From Agelas oroides (taxonomy: Eukaryota; Porifera; Demospongiae; Agelasida; Agelasidae): a stretch of 64,000 bases of DNA. The stretch is taken from the NCBI GenBank assembly GCA_949130485.1, contig OX422205.1:4942415-5006414 (forward strand). Reading direction: 5' to 3'. Under the pieces are notes generated by a model. The model had not been told where the DNA came from and did no database searches. It saw only the letters and a program-made list of their open reading frames with translations. Shown here piece by piece: positions 9,606 to 23,805 of this stretch; the first letter of the stretch is position 1; every line of letters begins with the position of its first letter. The translations under genes were made by a program, and so were the position numbers.

Positions 9606-10724
9606 TTGCGCCATTGCAAAAGATTGATTACTTAGCAAGTCCCTACCGGTTTATGCACTTTTTGCACAAACTCAGTGTTTACATTTTTGAACTCCCCACA
9701 CCCTCAGCTTCTTGTAGCTATGCTCCTTGCATTAGTGCAACGAATGTTCCGGGCTAGGTTTAGCCGTGAACTTGCGAGAATTTGAATTGAGGCCACTATG
9801 GGCCGTTGCAAAAAATTGATTACTTCGCAAGTCCCTACCGGTTTTGTGCGCTTTTTGTACAAACTCAGTGTTTACATTTTTAAACTGCCCACACCCTTAG
9901 CTTCTTGTAGCTATGGTCCTTGCATTAGTGCAACGATTGTTGCGGTCTAGGTTTAGCCGTGAACTTGCGAGAATTTCAATTGAGGTCACTATGCGCCATT
10001 GCAAAAAATTGATTACTTCGCAAGTCCCTACCGGTTTGTGCACTTTTTGCACAAACTCAGTGTTTACATTTTTGAACTCCCCACACCCTCAGCTTCTTGT
10101 TGCTATGCTCCTTGCACTAGTTCAACGATTGTTCCGGACTAGGGTTAGCCGTGAACTTGCGTGAATTTCCATTGACGGCACAATGCGCCGTTGGAGGAAA
10201 TGGATTAGTTCGCAGGTCCCTACCGGTTTGTGCGCTTTTTGCACAAACGGTGTGTTTACATTTTTGAGATCCCCACACATTCAGCTTCTTGTAGCTATGT
10301 TCCTTGCATTAGTGTAACGATTGTTCCGGGCTAGGTTTAGCCGTGAACTTGCGTGAATTTCCATTGACGGCACTATGCGCAGTTGCAAGATATTGATTAA
10401 TTCGGAAGTCCCTACCCGTTTGTGCGCTTTTGGCACAAACGGTGTGTTTACATTTTTGAGCTCCCCACACCCTCAGCTTCTTGTAGCTATGTTCCTTGCA
10501 TTAGTGCAACGATTGTTCCGGGCTAGGTTTAGCCGTGGGCTTGCGTGAATTTCCATTGACGGCACTATGCGCAGTTGCAAGAAATTGATTACTTCGCAAG
10601 TCCCTACCGGTTTGTGCGCTTTTTGCACAAACGGAGTGTTTACATTTTTGAACTTCCCACACCCTCAGCTTCTTGTAGCTATGCTCCTTGCATTAGTGCA
10701 ACGATTGTTCCGGGCTAGGTTTAG

Positions 10725-13585
10725 CCGTGAACTTGTGAGAATTTCAATTGAGGTCACTATGCGCCATTGCAAAAAATTGATTATTTCGCAAGTCCCTACC
10801 GGTTTGTGCACTTTTTGCACAAACTCAGTGTTTACATTTTTGAACTCCCTACACCCTCAGCTTCTTGCAGCTATGGTCTTTGCATTAGTGCAACGATTGT
10901 TCCGGCCTAGGGTTAGCCTTGAACTTGCGTGAATTTCCATTGACTGCACTATGCGCCGTTGGTGGAAATGGTTACTTCGCAGGTCTCTACCGGTTTGTGC
11001 GCTTTTTGCACAAACCGAGTGTTTAAATTTTTGAGATCCCCACACCCTCAGCTTCTTGTAGCTATGTTCCTTACATTAGTGCAACGATTGTTCAGGGCAG
11101 GGGTTAGCCGTGAACTTGCGAGAATTTCAATTGACGTCACTATGCGCCGTTGCAAGAAATTGTTTATTTCGCAAGTCCCTACCGGTTTGTGCGCTTTTTG
11201 TACAAACTCAATGTTTACATTTTAGAACTCCCCACAACATCAGCTTCTTGTAGCTATGCTCCTTGCATTAGTGCAACGATTGTTCCGGGCTATGTTTAGC
11301 CGTGAAGTTGCGTGAATTTCCATTGACGGCACTATGCGCCGTTGGAGGAAATGGATTAGTTCGCAGGTCCCTACCTGTTTGTGCGCTTTTTGCGCAAACA
11401 CAGTGTTTTCATTTTTGAACTCCACACACCCTCAGTTTCTTGTAGCTATGCTCCTTGCATTAGTGCAACGATTGATCTTGGCTAGGGTTAGCCGTGAACT
11501 TGCGTGAATTTCCATTGACGGTACTATGCGCAGTTGCAAGAAATTGATTAATTCGGAAGTCCCTACCGGTTTTTACGCTTTTTTCACAAACGGTGTGTTT
11601 ACATTTTTGAGCTCCCCACACCCTCAACTTCTTGTAGCTATGTTCTTTTCATTAGTGCAACGATTATTCAAGGCTAGGTTTAGCCGTGAACTTGCGTGAA
11701 TTTCCATTGACGGCACTATGCGCAGTTGCAAGAAATTGATTACTTCGCAAGTCCCTACCGGTTTGTGCGTTTTTTGCACAAACTTAGTGTTTACATTTTT
11801 GAAATTTCCACACCCTCAGCTTCTTGTAGCTATGCTCCTTGCATTAGTGCAACGATTGTTCCGGGCTAGGTTTAGCCGTGAACTTGCGAGAATTTCAATT
11901 GAGGTCACTATGCGCCATTGCAAAAAATTGATTACTTCGCAAGTCCCAACCAGTTTGTGCACTTTTTGCACAAACTCAGTGTTTACATTTTTGAACTCCC
12001 CACTCCCTCAGCTTCTTGTAGCTATGGTCCTTGCATTAGTGCAACGATTGTTCCGGGCTAGATTTAGCCGTGAACTTGCGTGAATTTCCATTGACGGCAC
12101 AATGCGCCGTTGGAGGAAATGGATTAGTTCGCAGGTTTCTACCGCTTTGTGCGCTTTTTGCACAAACAGAGTGTTTACATTTTTGAGATCCCCACACCCT
12201 CAGCTTCTTGTAGCTATGTTCCTTACATTAGTGCAACGATTGTTCCGGGCTAAGGTTAGCCGTGAACTTGCGAGAATTTCAATTGAGGTCACTATGCGCC
12301 GTTGCAAAAAATTGATTACTTCGCAAGTCCCTACCGGTTTGTGCACTTTTTGCACAAACTCAGTGTTTACATTTATGAACTTCCCACACCCTCAGTTTCT
12401 TGTAGCTATGCTCCTTGCATTAGTGCAACGTTTGTTCCGGGCTAGGGTTAGCCGTGAACTTGCGTGAATTTCCATTGACGGCACTGTGCGCCGTTAGAGA
12501 AAATGGATTACTTCGCAGGTCCCTACCTGTTTGTGCGCTTTTTGCACAAACGGAGTGTTTACATTTTTGAGCTCCCCACACACTCAGCTTCTTGTAGCTA
12601 TGTTCCTTGCAATAGTGCAACGATTGTTCCGGGCTAGGGTTAGCTGTGAACTTGCGTGAATTTCCATTGACGGCAATATGCGCCGTTGAAAAAAATTGAT
12701 TACTTCGGAAGTCGCTACCGGTTTGTGCGCTGTTTGCACAAACTCAGTGTTTTCATTTTTGAACTCCCACACCATTAGTTTCTTGTAGCTATGCTCCTTA
12801 CATTAGTGCAACGATTGTTCCTGGCTAGGGTTAGCCGTGAACTTGCGAGAATTTCAATTGAGGTCACTATTCGCCGCTGCAAGAAATTGTTTATTTCGCA
12901 AGTCCCTACCGGTTTGTGCGCTTTTTGCACAAACTCAATGTTTACATTTTTGAACTCCCCACACCATCAGCTTCTTGTAGCTATGCTCCTTGCTTTAGTG
13001 CAACGATTGTTCCGGGCTAGGTTTATTTGTGAACTTGCGTGAATTTCCATCGTCGGCACTATGCGCAGTTGCAAGAAATTGATTACTTCACAAGACCCTA
13101 CAGGTTTGTGCGCTTTTTGCACAAACTCAGTGATTACATTTGTGAACTTCCCACACCCTCAGCTTCTTGTAGCTATGCTACTTGCACTAGTTCAACGATT
13201 GTTCCGGGCTAGGGTTAGCCGTGAACTTGCGTGAATTTCCATTGACTGCACTATGCGCCGTTGGAGGAAATGGATTAGTTCGCAGGTCCCTACCGGTTTG
13301 TGCGCTTTTTGCACAAACGGTGTGTTTACATTTTTGAGATCCCCACACCCTCAGCTTCTTGTAGCTATGTTCCTTGCATTAGTGTAACGATTGTTCCGGG
13401 CAAGGTTTAGCCGTGAACTTGCGTGAATTTCCATTGACGGCACTATGCGCAGTTGCAAGAAATTGATTAATTCGGAAGTCCCTACCGGTTTGTGCGCTTT
13501 TTGCACAAACGGTGTGTTTACATTTTTGAGCTCCCCACACCCTCAGATTCTTGTAGCTATGTTCCTTGCATTAGTGCAACGATTG
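10725..13585 (+). repeat. Long-range duplicated block, copy 1 (offset 18,820)
   Basis: About 15 monomers that match 29,545-32,215 unit by unit, including rare joint variants: GGCCTAGGGTTAGCCTTG (about 10,905), GTTGGTGGAAATGGTTAC, a near-identical ACCAGTTTG unit, GTTAGAGAAAATGG and AGTCGCTACC. The offset is 18,820 bp, about 98 monomers. It drops by 192 near 12,780, where this copy has one unit (TTCGCCGCTGC) that the other lacks. Confidence 0.85.
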
Positions 13586-15269
13586 TTCCGGGCTAGATTT
13601 AGCCGTGGACTTGCGTGAATTTCCATTTGACGGCACTATGCGCAGTTGCAAGAAATTGATTACTTCACAAGTCCCTACCGGTTTGTGCGCTTTTTGCACA
13701 AACTCAGTGTTTACATTTTTGAACTTCCCACACCCTCAGTTTCTTGTAGCTATGCTCCTTGCATTAGTGCAACGATTGTTCCTGGCTAGGGTTAGCCGTG
13801 AACTTGCGAGAATTTCAATTGACGTCACTATGCGCCGTTGCAAGAAATTGTTTATTTCGCAAGTCTCTACCGGTTTGTTTGCTTTTTGTACAAACTCAAT
13901 GTTTACATTTATGAACTCCCCTCACCATCAGCTTCTTGTAGCTATGCTCCTTGCGTTAGTGCAACGATTGTTCCGGGCTAGGTTTAGCCGTGCACTTGCT
14001 TGAATTTCCATTGACGGCACTATGCGCCGTTGGAGGAAATGGATTACTTCGCAGGTCCCTACCTGTTTGTGCGCTTTTTGCACAAACTCAGTGTTTACAT
14101 TTTTGAACTTCCCACACCCTCAGTTTCTTGTAGATATGCTCCTTGCATTAGTGCAACGATTGTTCCGGGCTATGTTTAGCCGTGAACTTGTGTGAATTTT
14201 AATTGACGGCACTATGCGCCGTTAGAGAAAATGGATTATTTCGCAGGTCCCTACTGGTTTGTGCGCTTTTTGCACAAACGGAGTGTTTACATTTTTGAGC
14301 TCCCCACACCCTCAGCTTCTTGTAGCTATGTTTCTTTCCATTAGTGCAACGATTGTTCCGGGCTAGGGTTAGCCGTGAACTTGCGTGAATTTCCATTGAC
14401 GGCACTATGCGCCGTTGCAAAAAATTGATTACTTCGCAAGACCCTACCGGTTTGCGCGCTTTTTGCACAAACTCAGTGTTTTCATTTTTGAACTCCCCAC
14501 ACCCTCAGTTTCTTGTAGCTATGCTCCTTGCATTAGTGCAACGATTGTTCCTTTGGATAGGGTTAGCCGTGAACTTGCGAGAATTTCAATTGAGGTCACT
14601 ATGCGCCATTGCAAGAAATTGATTACTTCACAAGACCCTACAGGTTTGTGCGCTTTTTGCACAAACTCAGTGATTACATTTGTGAACTTCCCACACCCTC
14701 AGCTTCTTGTAGCTATGCTCCTTGCACTAGTGCAACGATTGTTCCGGGCTAGTGTTAGCCGTGAACTTGCGTGAATTTCCATTGACGGCACTATGCGCAG
14801 TTGCAAGAAATTGTTTATTTCGCATGTCCCTACCGGTTTGTGCGCATTTTGCACAAACTCTATGTTTACATTTTTGAACTCCCCACACCATCAGCTTCTT
14901 GTAGCTATGCTCCTTGCTTTAGTGCAACGATTGTTCCGGGCTAGGTTTAGCCGTGAACTTGGGTGAATTTCCATTGTCGGCACTATGCGCAGTTGCAAGA
15001 AATTGATTACTTCACAAGACCCTACTGGTTTGTGCGCTTTTTGCACAAACTCAGTGATTACATTTGTGAACTTCCCACACCCTCAGCTTCTTGTAGCTAT
15101 GTTCCTTGCACTAGTTCAACGATTGTTCCGGGCTAGTGTTAGCCGTGAACTTGCGTGAATTTCCATTGACGGCACTATGCGCCGTTGGAGGAAATGGATT
15201 AATTCGGAAGTCCCTACCGGTTTGTGCGCTTTTTGCACAAACTCAGTGTTTACATTTTTGAGCTCCCCA

Positions 15270-17880
15270 CACACTCAGCTTCTTGTAGCTATGTTCCTTG
15301 CATTAGTGCAACGATTGTTCTGGTCTAGGTTTAGCCGTGAACTTGCGAGAATTTCAATTGAGATCTCTATGCGCCATTGCAAAAAATTGATTAATTCGGA
15401 AGTCCCTACCGGTTTGTGCGCTTTTTGCACAAACTCAGTGTTTACATTTTTGAGCTCCCCACACACTCAGCTTCTTGTAGCTATGTTCCTTGCATTAGTG
15501 CAACGATTGTTCTGGTCTAGGTTTAGCCGTGAACTTGCGAGAATTTCAATTGAGATCACTATGCGCCATTGCAAAAAATTGATTACTTCGCAAGTCCCTA
15601 CCGGTTTGTGCACTATTTGGACAAACTCAGTGTTTACATTTTTGAACTCCCCACACCCTCAACTTCTTGTAGCTATGGTCCTTGCATTAGTGCAACGATT
15701 GTTCCGGGCTAGAGTTAGCCGTGAACTTGCGTGAATTTCCATGCACGGCACAATGCGCCGTTGGATGAAATGGATTATTTCGCAGGTCCCTACCGGTTTG
15801 TGCGCTTTTTGCACAAACTCAGTGTTTACATTTTTGAGATCCCTACACCCTCAGCTTCTTGTAGCTATGTTCCCTGCTTTAGTGTAACGATTGTTCCGGG
15901 CTAGGTTTAGCCGTGAACTTGCGTGAATTTCATTTGAGGCCACTATGCGCCGTTGCAAAAAATTGATTACTTCGCAAGTCCCTACCGGTTTGTGCGCTTT
16001 TTGAACAAACTCAGTGTTTTCATTTTTGAACTCCCCACACCCTCAGCTTCTTGTAGCTATGTTCCTTGCATTAGTGCAACGATTGTTCCGGGCTAGGTTT
16101 TGCCGTGGACTTGCGTGAATTTCCATTGACGGCACTATGCGCAGTTGCAAAAAATTGATAACTTCACAAGTCCCAACCGGTTTGTGCGCTTTTTGCACAA
16201 ACTCAGTGTTTACATTTTTGAACTTCCCACACACTCAGCTTCTTGTAGCTATGCTCCTTGCATTAGTGCAACGATTGTTCCAGGCTAGGTTTAGCCGTGA
16301 ACTTGCGCGAATTTCCATTGACGGCACTATGCGCAGTTGCAAAAAATTGATAACTTCACAAGTCCCTACCGGTTTGTGCGCTTTTTGCACAAACTCAGTG
16401 TTTACATTTTTGAACTTCCCACACCCTTAGCTTCTTGTAGCTATGCTCCTTGCATTAGTGCAACGATTGTTCCGGGCTAGGTTTAGCCGTGAACTTGCGC
16501 GAATTTCAATTGACGGCACTATGCGCAGTTGCAAGAAATTGATTACTTCGCAAGTCCCTACCGGTTTGTGCGCTTTTTGTACAAATTCAGTGTTTACATT
16601 TTTAAACTTCCCACACCCTTAGCTTCTTGTAGCTATGATCCTTGCATTAGTGCAACGATTGTTCCGGTGTAGGTTTAGCCGTGAACTTGCGAGAATTATC
16701 AATTGAGGTCACTATGCGCCATTGCAAAAAATTGATTACTTCGCAAGTCCCTACCGGTTTGTGCACTTTTTGCACAAACTCAGTGTTTACATTTTTGAAC
16801 TTCCCACACCCTCAGTTTCTTGTAGATATTCTCCTTGCATTAGTGCAACGATTGTTCCTGGCTAGGGTTAGCCGTGAACTTGCGAGAATTTCAATTGACG
16901 TCACTATTCGCCGTTGGAGGAAATGGATTAGTTCGCAAGTCCCTACCTGTTTGTGAGCTTTTTGAACAAACGGTGTGTTTACATTTTTGAGATCCCCACA
17001 CCCTCAGCTTCTTGTAGCTATGTTCCTTTTATTAGTGCAACGATTGTTCCGGGCTACGGTTATCCGTGAACTTGCGTGAATTTCCATTGACGGCAATATG
17101 CACCGTGGTAAAAAATTGATTACTTCGCAAGACCCTACCGGTTTGTGTGCTTTTTACACAAACTCAGTGTTTTCATTTTTGAACTCCCCACACCCTCAGC
17201 TTCTTGTAGCTATGCTCCTTGCACTAGTTCAACGATTGTTCCTGGCTAGGGTTAGCCGTAAACTTGCGTGAATTTCCATTGACGGCACTATGCGCCGTTG
17301 GAGGAAATGGATTAGTTCGCAGGTCCCTACTGGTTTGTGCGCTTTTTGCACAAACGATGTGTTTACATTTTTGAGATCCCCACACCCTCAGCTTCTTGTA
17401 GCTATGTTCCTTGCATTAGTGTAACGATTTTTCCGGGCTAGGTTTAGCCGTGAACTTGCGTGAATTTCCATTGACGGCACTATGCGCAGTTGCAAGAAAT
17501 TGATTATTTCGGAAGTCCCTACCGGTTTGTGCGCTTTTTGCACAAACGGTGTGTTTACATTTTTGAGCTCCCCACACCCTCAGCTTCTTGTAGCTATGTT
17601 CCTTGCATTAGTGCAACGATTGTTCCGGGCTAGGTTTAGCCGTGGACTTGCGTGAATTTCCATTGACGGCACTATGCGCAGTTGCAAGAAATTGATTACT
17701 TCACAAGTCCCTACCGGTTTGTGCGCTTTTTGCACAAACTCAGTGTTTACATTTTTGAACTTCCCACACCCTCAGCTTTTTGTAGCTATGCTCCTTGCAT
17801 TAGTGCAACGATTGTTCCGGGCTAGGTTTAGCCGTGAACTTGCGTGAATTTCAATTGACGGCACTATGCGCAGTTGCAAG
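15270..17880 (+). repeat. Duplicated block family II, copy 1
   Basis: Matches 35,240-37,650 (offset about 19,968, i.e. 104 monomers, shifted by one monomer in the middle) and, over about 16,790-17,880, also 34,070-35,160 (offset 17,280, exactly 90 monomers). Diagnostic shared variants are GTAGATATTCTCC (about 16,822), TGCACTATTTGGACAAAC (about 15,608), GCAATATGCACCG and GTTTGTGTGCTTTTTACAC. Confidence 0.82.
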
Positions 17881-19389
17881 AAATTGATTACTTCACAAGA
17901 CCCTACAGGTTTGTGCGCTTTTTGCACAAACTCAGTGATTACATTTGTGAACTTCCCACACCCTCAGCTTCTTGTAGCTATGCTCCTTGCACTAGTTCAA
18001 CGATTGTTCCGGGCTAGTGTTAGCCGTGAACTTGCGTGAATTTCCATTGACTGCACTATGCGCCGTTGGAGGAAATGGATTAGTTCGCAGGTCCCTACCG
18101 GTTTGTGCGCTTTTTGCACAAACAGTGTGTTTACATTTTTGAGCTCCCCACACCCTCGGCTTCTTGTAGCTATGTTCCTTGCATTAGTGCAACGATTGTT
18201 CCGGGCTAGGTTTAGCCGTGGACTTGCGTGAATTTCCATTTGACGGCACTATGCGCAGTTGCAAGAAATTGATTACTTCACAAGTTCCTACCGGTTTGTG
18301 CGCTTTTTGCACAAACGCAGTGTTTACATTTTTGAACTTCCCACACCCTCAGCTTCTTGTAGCTATGCTCCTTGCATTAGTGCAACGATTGTTCCGGGCT
18401 ACATTTAGCCGTGAACTTGCGTGAATTTCCATCGACGGCACTATGCGCAGTTGCAAGAAATTGATTACTTCACAAGTCCCTACTGGTTTGTGCGCTTTTT
18501 ACACAAACTCAGTGTTTACATTTTTGAACTTGCCACACCCTCAGCTTCTTGTAGCTATGCTTCTTGCATTAGTGCAACGATTGTTCCGGGTTAGGTTTAG
18601 CCGTGAACTTGCGTGAATTTCCATTGACGGCACTATGCGCCGTTGGAGGAAATGGATTAGTTCGCAGGTCCCTACCTGTTTGTGCGCTTTTTGCACAAAC
18701 GGTGTGTTTACATTTTTGAGATCCCCACACCCTCAGCTTCTTGTAGCTATGTTCCTTGCATTAGTTCAACGATTGTTCCGGGCTAGGTTTAGCCGTGAAC
18801 TTGCGAGAATTTCCATTGACGGCACTATGCGCAGTTGCAAGAAAAATGATTAATTCGGAAGTCCCTACCGGTTTGTGCGCTTTTTGCACATACGGTGTGT
18901 TTACATTTTTGAGCTTTCCACACCCTTAGCTTCTTGTAGCTATGTTCCTTGCATTAGTGCAACGATTGTTCCGGGCTAGGTTTAGCCGTGGACTTGCGTG
19001 AATTTCCATTGACGGCACTATGCGCTGTTGGAGGAAATGGATTAGTTCGCAGGTCCCTACCGGTTTGTGCGCTTTTTGCACAAACTCAGTGTTTACATTT
19101 TTGAACTCCCCACACCCTCAGTTTCTTGTAGCTATGCTCCTTGCATTAGTGCAACGATTGTTCCGGGCTAGGGTTAGCCGTGAACTTGCGAGAATTTCCA
19201 TTGACGGCACTATGCGCCGTTAGAGAAAATGGATTATTTCACAGGTCCCTACCGGTTTGTGCGCTTTTTGCACAAACGGAGTGTTTACATTTTTGAGCTC
19301 CCCACACCCTCAGCTTCTTGTAGCTATGTTCCTTGCATTAGTGCAACGATTGTTCCGGGTTAGGTTTAGCCGTGAACTTGCGTGAATTT

Positions 19390-21143
19390 CCATTGACGGC
19401 ACTATGCGCCGTTGGAGGAAATGGATTAGTTCGCAGGTCCCTACCTGTTTGTGCGCTTTTTGCACAAACGGTGTGTTTACATTTTTGAGATCCCCACACC
19501 CTCAGCTTCTTGTAGCTATGTTCCTTGCATTAGTTCAACGATTGTTCCGGGCTAGGTTTAGCCGTGAACTTGCGAGAATTTCCATTGACGGCACTATGCG
19601 CAGTTGCAAGAAATTGATTAATTCGGAAGTCCCTACCGGTTTGTGCGCTTTTTGCACAAACGGTGTGTTTACATTTTTGAGCTCCCCACACCCTCAGCTT
19701 CTTGTAGCTATGTTCCTTGCATTAGTGCAACGATTGTTCCGGGCTAGGTTTAGCCGTGGACTTGCGTGAATTTCCATTGACGGCACTATGCGCAGTTGCA
19801 AGAAATTGATTACTTCACAAGTCCCTACCGGTTTGTGCGCTTTTTGCACAAACTCAGTGTTTACATTTTTGAACTTCCTAAACCCTCAGCTTGTTGTAGC
19901 TATGTTCCTTGCATTAGTGCAATGATTGTTCAAGGTTAGGTTTAGCTGTGAACTTGAATGAATTTCCATTGACGGCACTATGCTCCATAGGAAGAAATGG
20001 ATTAGTTCGCAGGTCCCTACCGGTTTGTGCGCTTTTTGCACAAACGGATTGTTTGCATTTTTGAGCTCCCCACACCCTCAGCTTCTTGTTGCTATGTTCC
20101 TTGCATTAGTGCAACGATTGTTCCGGGCTAGGGTTAGCCGTGAACTTGCGTGAATTTCCATTGACGGCACTATGTATCGTTGCAAAGAATTGATTATTTC
20201 GCAAGACCCTACCGGTTTGTGCGCTTTTTGCACAAACTCAGTGTTTTCATTTTTGAACTCCCCACACCGTCAGTTTCTTGTAGCTATGCTCCTTGCATTA
20301 GTTCAACGATTGTTCCGGGCTAGGTTTAGCCGTGAACTTGCGAGAATTTCCATTGAGGGCACTATGCGCAGTTGCAAGAAATTGATTAATTCGGAAGTCC
20401 CTACCGGTTTGTGCGCTTTTTGCACAAACGGTGTGTTTACATTTTTGAGCTCCCCACACCCTCAGCTTCTTGTAGCTATGTTCCTTGCATTAGTGCAACG
20501 ATTGTTCCGGGCTAGGTTTAGCCGTGGACTTGCGTGAATTTCCATTGACGGCACTATGCGCAGTTGCAAGAAATTGATTACTTCACAAGTCCCTACCGGT
20601 TTGTGCGCTTTTTGCACAAACACAGTGTTTACATTTTTGAACTTCCCACACCATAAGCTTCTTGTAGCTATGCTCCTTCCATTAGTGCAACGATTGTTCC
20701 GGGCTAGGTTTAGCTGTGAACTTGCGTGAATTTCCATTGACGGCACTATGCGCCGTTGGAAGAAATGGATTAGTTCGCAGGTCCCTACCGGTTTGTGCGC
20801 TTTTTGCACAAACGGTGTGTTTAAATTTTTGAGATCCCCACACCCTCAGCTTCTTGTAGCTATGTTCCTTGCATTAGTGCAACGATTGTTCCCGGCTAGG
20901 TTTAGCCATGAACTTGCGTGAATTTCCATTGACGGCACTATGCGCTGTTGGAGGAAATGGATTAGTTCGCAGGTCCCTACCGGTTTGTGCGCTTTTTGCA
21001 CAAACTCAGTGTTTACATTTTTGAACTCTCTACACCCTCAGTTTCTTGTAGCTATGCTCCTTGCATTAGTGCAACGATTGTTCCGGGCTAGGGTTAGCCG
21101 TGAACTTGCGAGAATTTCCATTGACGGCACTATGCGCCGTTAG
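19390..21143 (+). repeat. Duplicated block family III, copy 1 (offset 4,416)
   Basis: Matches 23,806-25,360 at exactly 4,416 bp (23 monomers) through 20,172, then at 4,224 bp because this copy has one extra unit. It includes the rare series TTGTTGTAGC, AATGATTGTTCAAGG, CTTGAATGAATTT, ATGCTCCATAGGA and ATGTATCGTTGCAAAG. Confidence 0.82.
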
Positions 21144-21699
21144 AGAAAATGGATTATTTCACAGGTCCCTACCGGTTTGTGCGCTTTTTGCACAAACGGA
21201 GTGTTTACATTTTTGAGCTCCCCACACCCTCAGCTTCTTGTAGCTATGTTCCTTGCATTAGTGCAACGATTGTTCCTGGCTAGGGTTAGCCGTGAACTTG
21301 CGTGAATTTCCATTGACGTCACTATTCGCCGTTGCAAGAAATTCTTTACTTCGCAAGTCCCTACCGGTTTGTGCGCTTTTTGTACAAACTCAATGTTTAA
21401 ATTTTTGAACTCCCCACACCCTCAGCTTCTTGTAGCTATGCTCCTTGTATTAGTGCAACGATTGTTCCTGACTAGGTTTAGCCGTGAACTTGCGTGAATT
21501 TCCATTGACGGCACTATGCGCAGTTGGAGGAAATGGATTAGTTCGCAGGTCCCTACCGGTGTGTGCGCTTTTTGCACAAACTCAGTGTTTACATTTTTGA
21601 ACTTCAAACACCCTCAGCTTCTTGTAGCTATGTTCCTTACATTAGTCAACGATTGTTCCGGGCTAGGGTTAGCCTTGAACTTGCGTGAATTTCCATTGA

Positions 21700-22850
21700 C
21701 GGCACTATGCGCCGTTGGTGGAAATGGATTATTTCGCAGATCCTTACCGGTTTGTGCGCATCTTGCACAAACTAAGCGTTTACAATTTTGAACTCCACAC
21801 ACCCTCAGCTTCTTGTAGCTATGCTCCTTGCATTACTGCAAGGATTGTCCCAGGCTAGGGTTAGCCGTGAACTTGCGTGAATTTCCATTGACGGTAATAT
21901 GCGCCGTGGGATGAAATGGATTATTTCGCAGATCCCTACCGGTTTCTGCGCTTTTTGCACAAATTCAGTGTTTACATTTTTGAACTTCCCACACCCTCGG
22001 CTTCTTGTAGCTATGCTCCTTGCATTAATGCAACGATTGTTCCAAGCTAGTGTTAGCCGTGAAATTGTGAGAATTTCAATTGAGGCCACTATGCGCCGTT
22101 GCAAAAAATTGATTATTTCGAAAGTCCCTACCGGTTTGTGCACTTTTTGCACAAACTCAGTGTTTACATTTTTGAACTCCCCACACCCTCAGCTTCATGT
22201 AGCTATGCTCCTTGCATTAGTGCAACGATTGTTCCGGTCTAGGTTTAGCCGTGAACTTGCGAGAATTTCAATTGAGGTCACTATGCGCCATTGCAAAAAA
22301 TTGATTACTTCGCAAGTCCCTACCGGTTTGTGCACTTTTCGCATCAACTCAATGTTTACATTTTTGAAGTCCCCACACCCTCAGCTTCTTGAAGCTATGG
22401 TCCTTGCATTAGTGCAACGATTGTTCCGGGCTAGGGTTAGCCGTGAACTTGCGTGAATTTCCATTGACGGCACTATGCGCAGTCGCAAGAAATTGATTAA
22501 TTCGGAAGTCCCTACCGGTTTGTGCGCTTTTTGCACAATCGGTGTGTTTACATTTTTGAGCTCCCCACACCCTCAGCTTCTTGTAGCTATGTTCCTTGCA
22601 TTAGTGCAACGATTGTTCCGGGCTAGGTTTAGCCGTGGACTTGCGTGAATTTCCATTGACGGCACTTTGTGCAGTTGCAAGAAATTGATTACTTCGCAAG
22701 TCCCTACCGGTTTGTGCGCTTTTTGCACAAACTCAGTGTTTACATTTTTGAACTTCCCACACCCTCAGCTTCTTGTAGCTATGCTCCTTGCATTAGTGTA
22801 ACGATTTTTCCGGACTAGGTTTAGCCGTGAACTTGCGAGAATTTCAATTG
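21700..22850 (+). repeat. Long-range duplicated block, copy 2 (offset 16,794)
   Basis: Counterpart of 4,900-6,430, two monomers shorter. GCACAATCGGTGTG at about 22,535 pairs with about 6,124 at an offset reduced by 384 bp, which places the two-unit difference between about 22,456 and 22,471. Confidence 0.83.
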
Positions 22851-23805
22851 AGGCAACTATGCGCCGTTGCAAAAAAATTGATTACTTCGCAAGTCCCTAC
22901 CGGTTTGTGCGCTTTTTGCACAAACTCAGTGATTACATTTGTGAACTTCCCACACCCTCAGCTTCTTGTAGCTATGCTCCTTGCACTAGTTCAACGATTG
23001 TTCCGGGCTAGTGTTAGCCGTGAACTTGCGTGAATTTCCATTGACTGCATTATGCGCCGTTGGAGGAAATGGATTAGTTCGCAGGTCCCTACCGGTTTGT
23101 GCGCTTTTTGCACAAACTCAGTGTTTACATTTTTGAACTTCCCACACCCTCAGCTTCTTGTAGCTATGCTCCTTGCATTAGTGCAACGATTGTTCCGGGC
23201 TAGGTTTAGCCGTGAACTTGCGTGAATTTCAATTGACGGCACTATGCTCAGTTGCAAGAAATTGATTACTTCGCAAGTCCCTACCGGTTTGTGCGCTTTT
23301 TGTACAAATTCAGTGTTTACATTTTTAAACTTTCCACACCCTTAGCTTCTTGTAGCTATGCTCCTTGCATTAGTGCAACAATTGTTCCGGTCTAGGTTTA
23401 GCCGTGAACTTGCGAGAATTTCAATTGAGGTCACTATGCACCATTGCAAAAAATTGATTACTTCGCAAGTCCCTACCGGTTTGTGCACTTTTTGTACAAA
23501 CTCAGTGTTTACATTTATGAGCTCCCCACACCCTCAGCTTCTTGTAGCTATGTTCCTTGCATTAATTTAACGATTGTTCCGGGCTAGGTTTAGCCGTGAA
23601 CTTGCGTGAATTTCCATTGACGTCACTATGCGCAGTTGCAAGAAATTGATTAATTCGGAAGTCCCTACCGGTTTGTGCGCTTTTTGCACAAACTCAGTGT
23701 TTACATTTTTGAACTTCCCACACCCTCAGCTTCTTGTAGCTATGTTCCTTGCATTAGTGCAACGATTGTTCCGGGTTAGGTTTAGCCGTGAACTTGCGTG
23801 AATTT

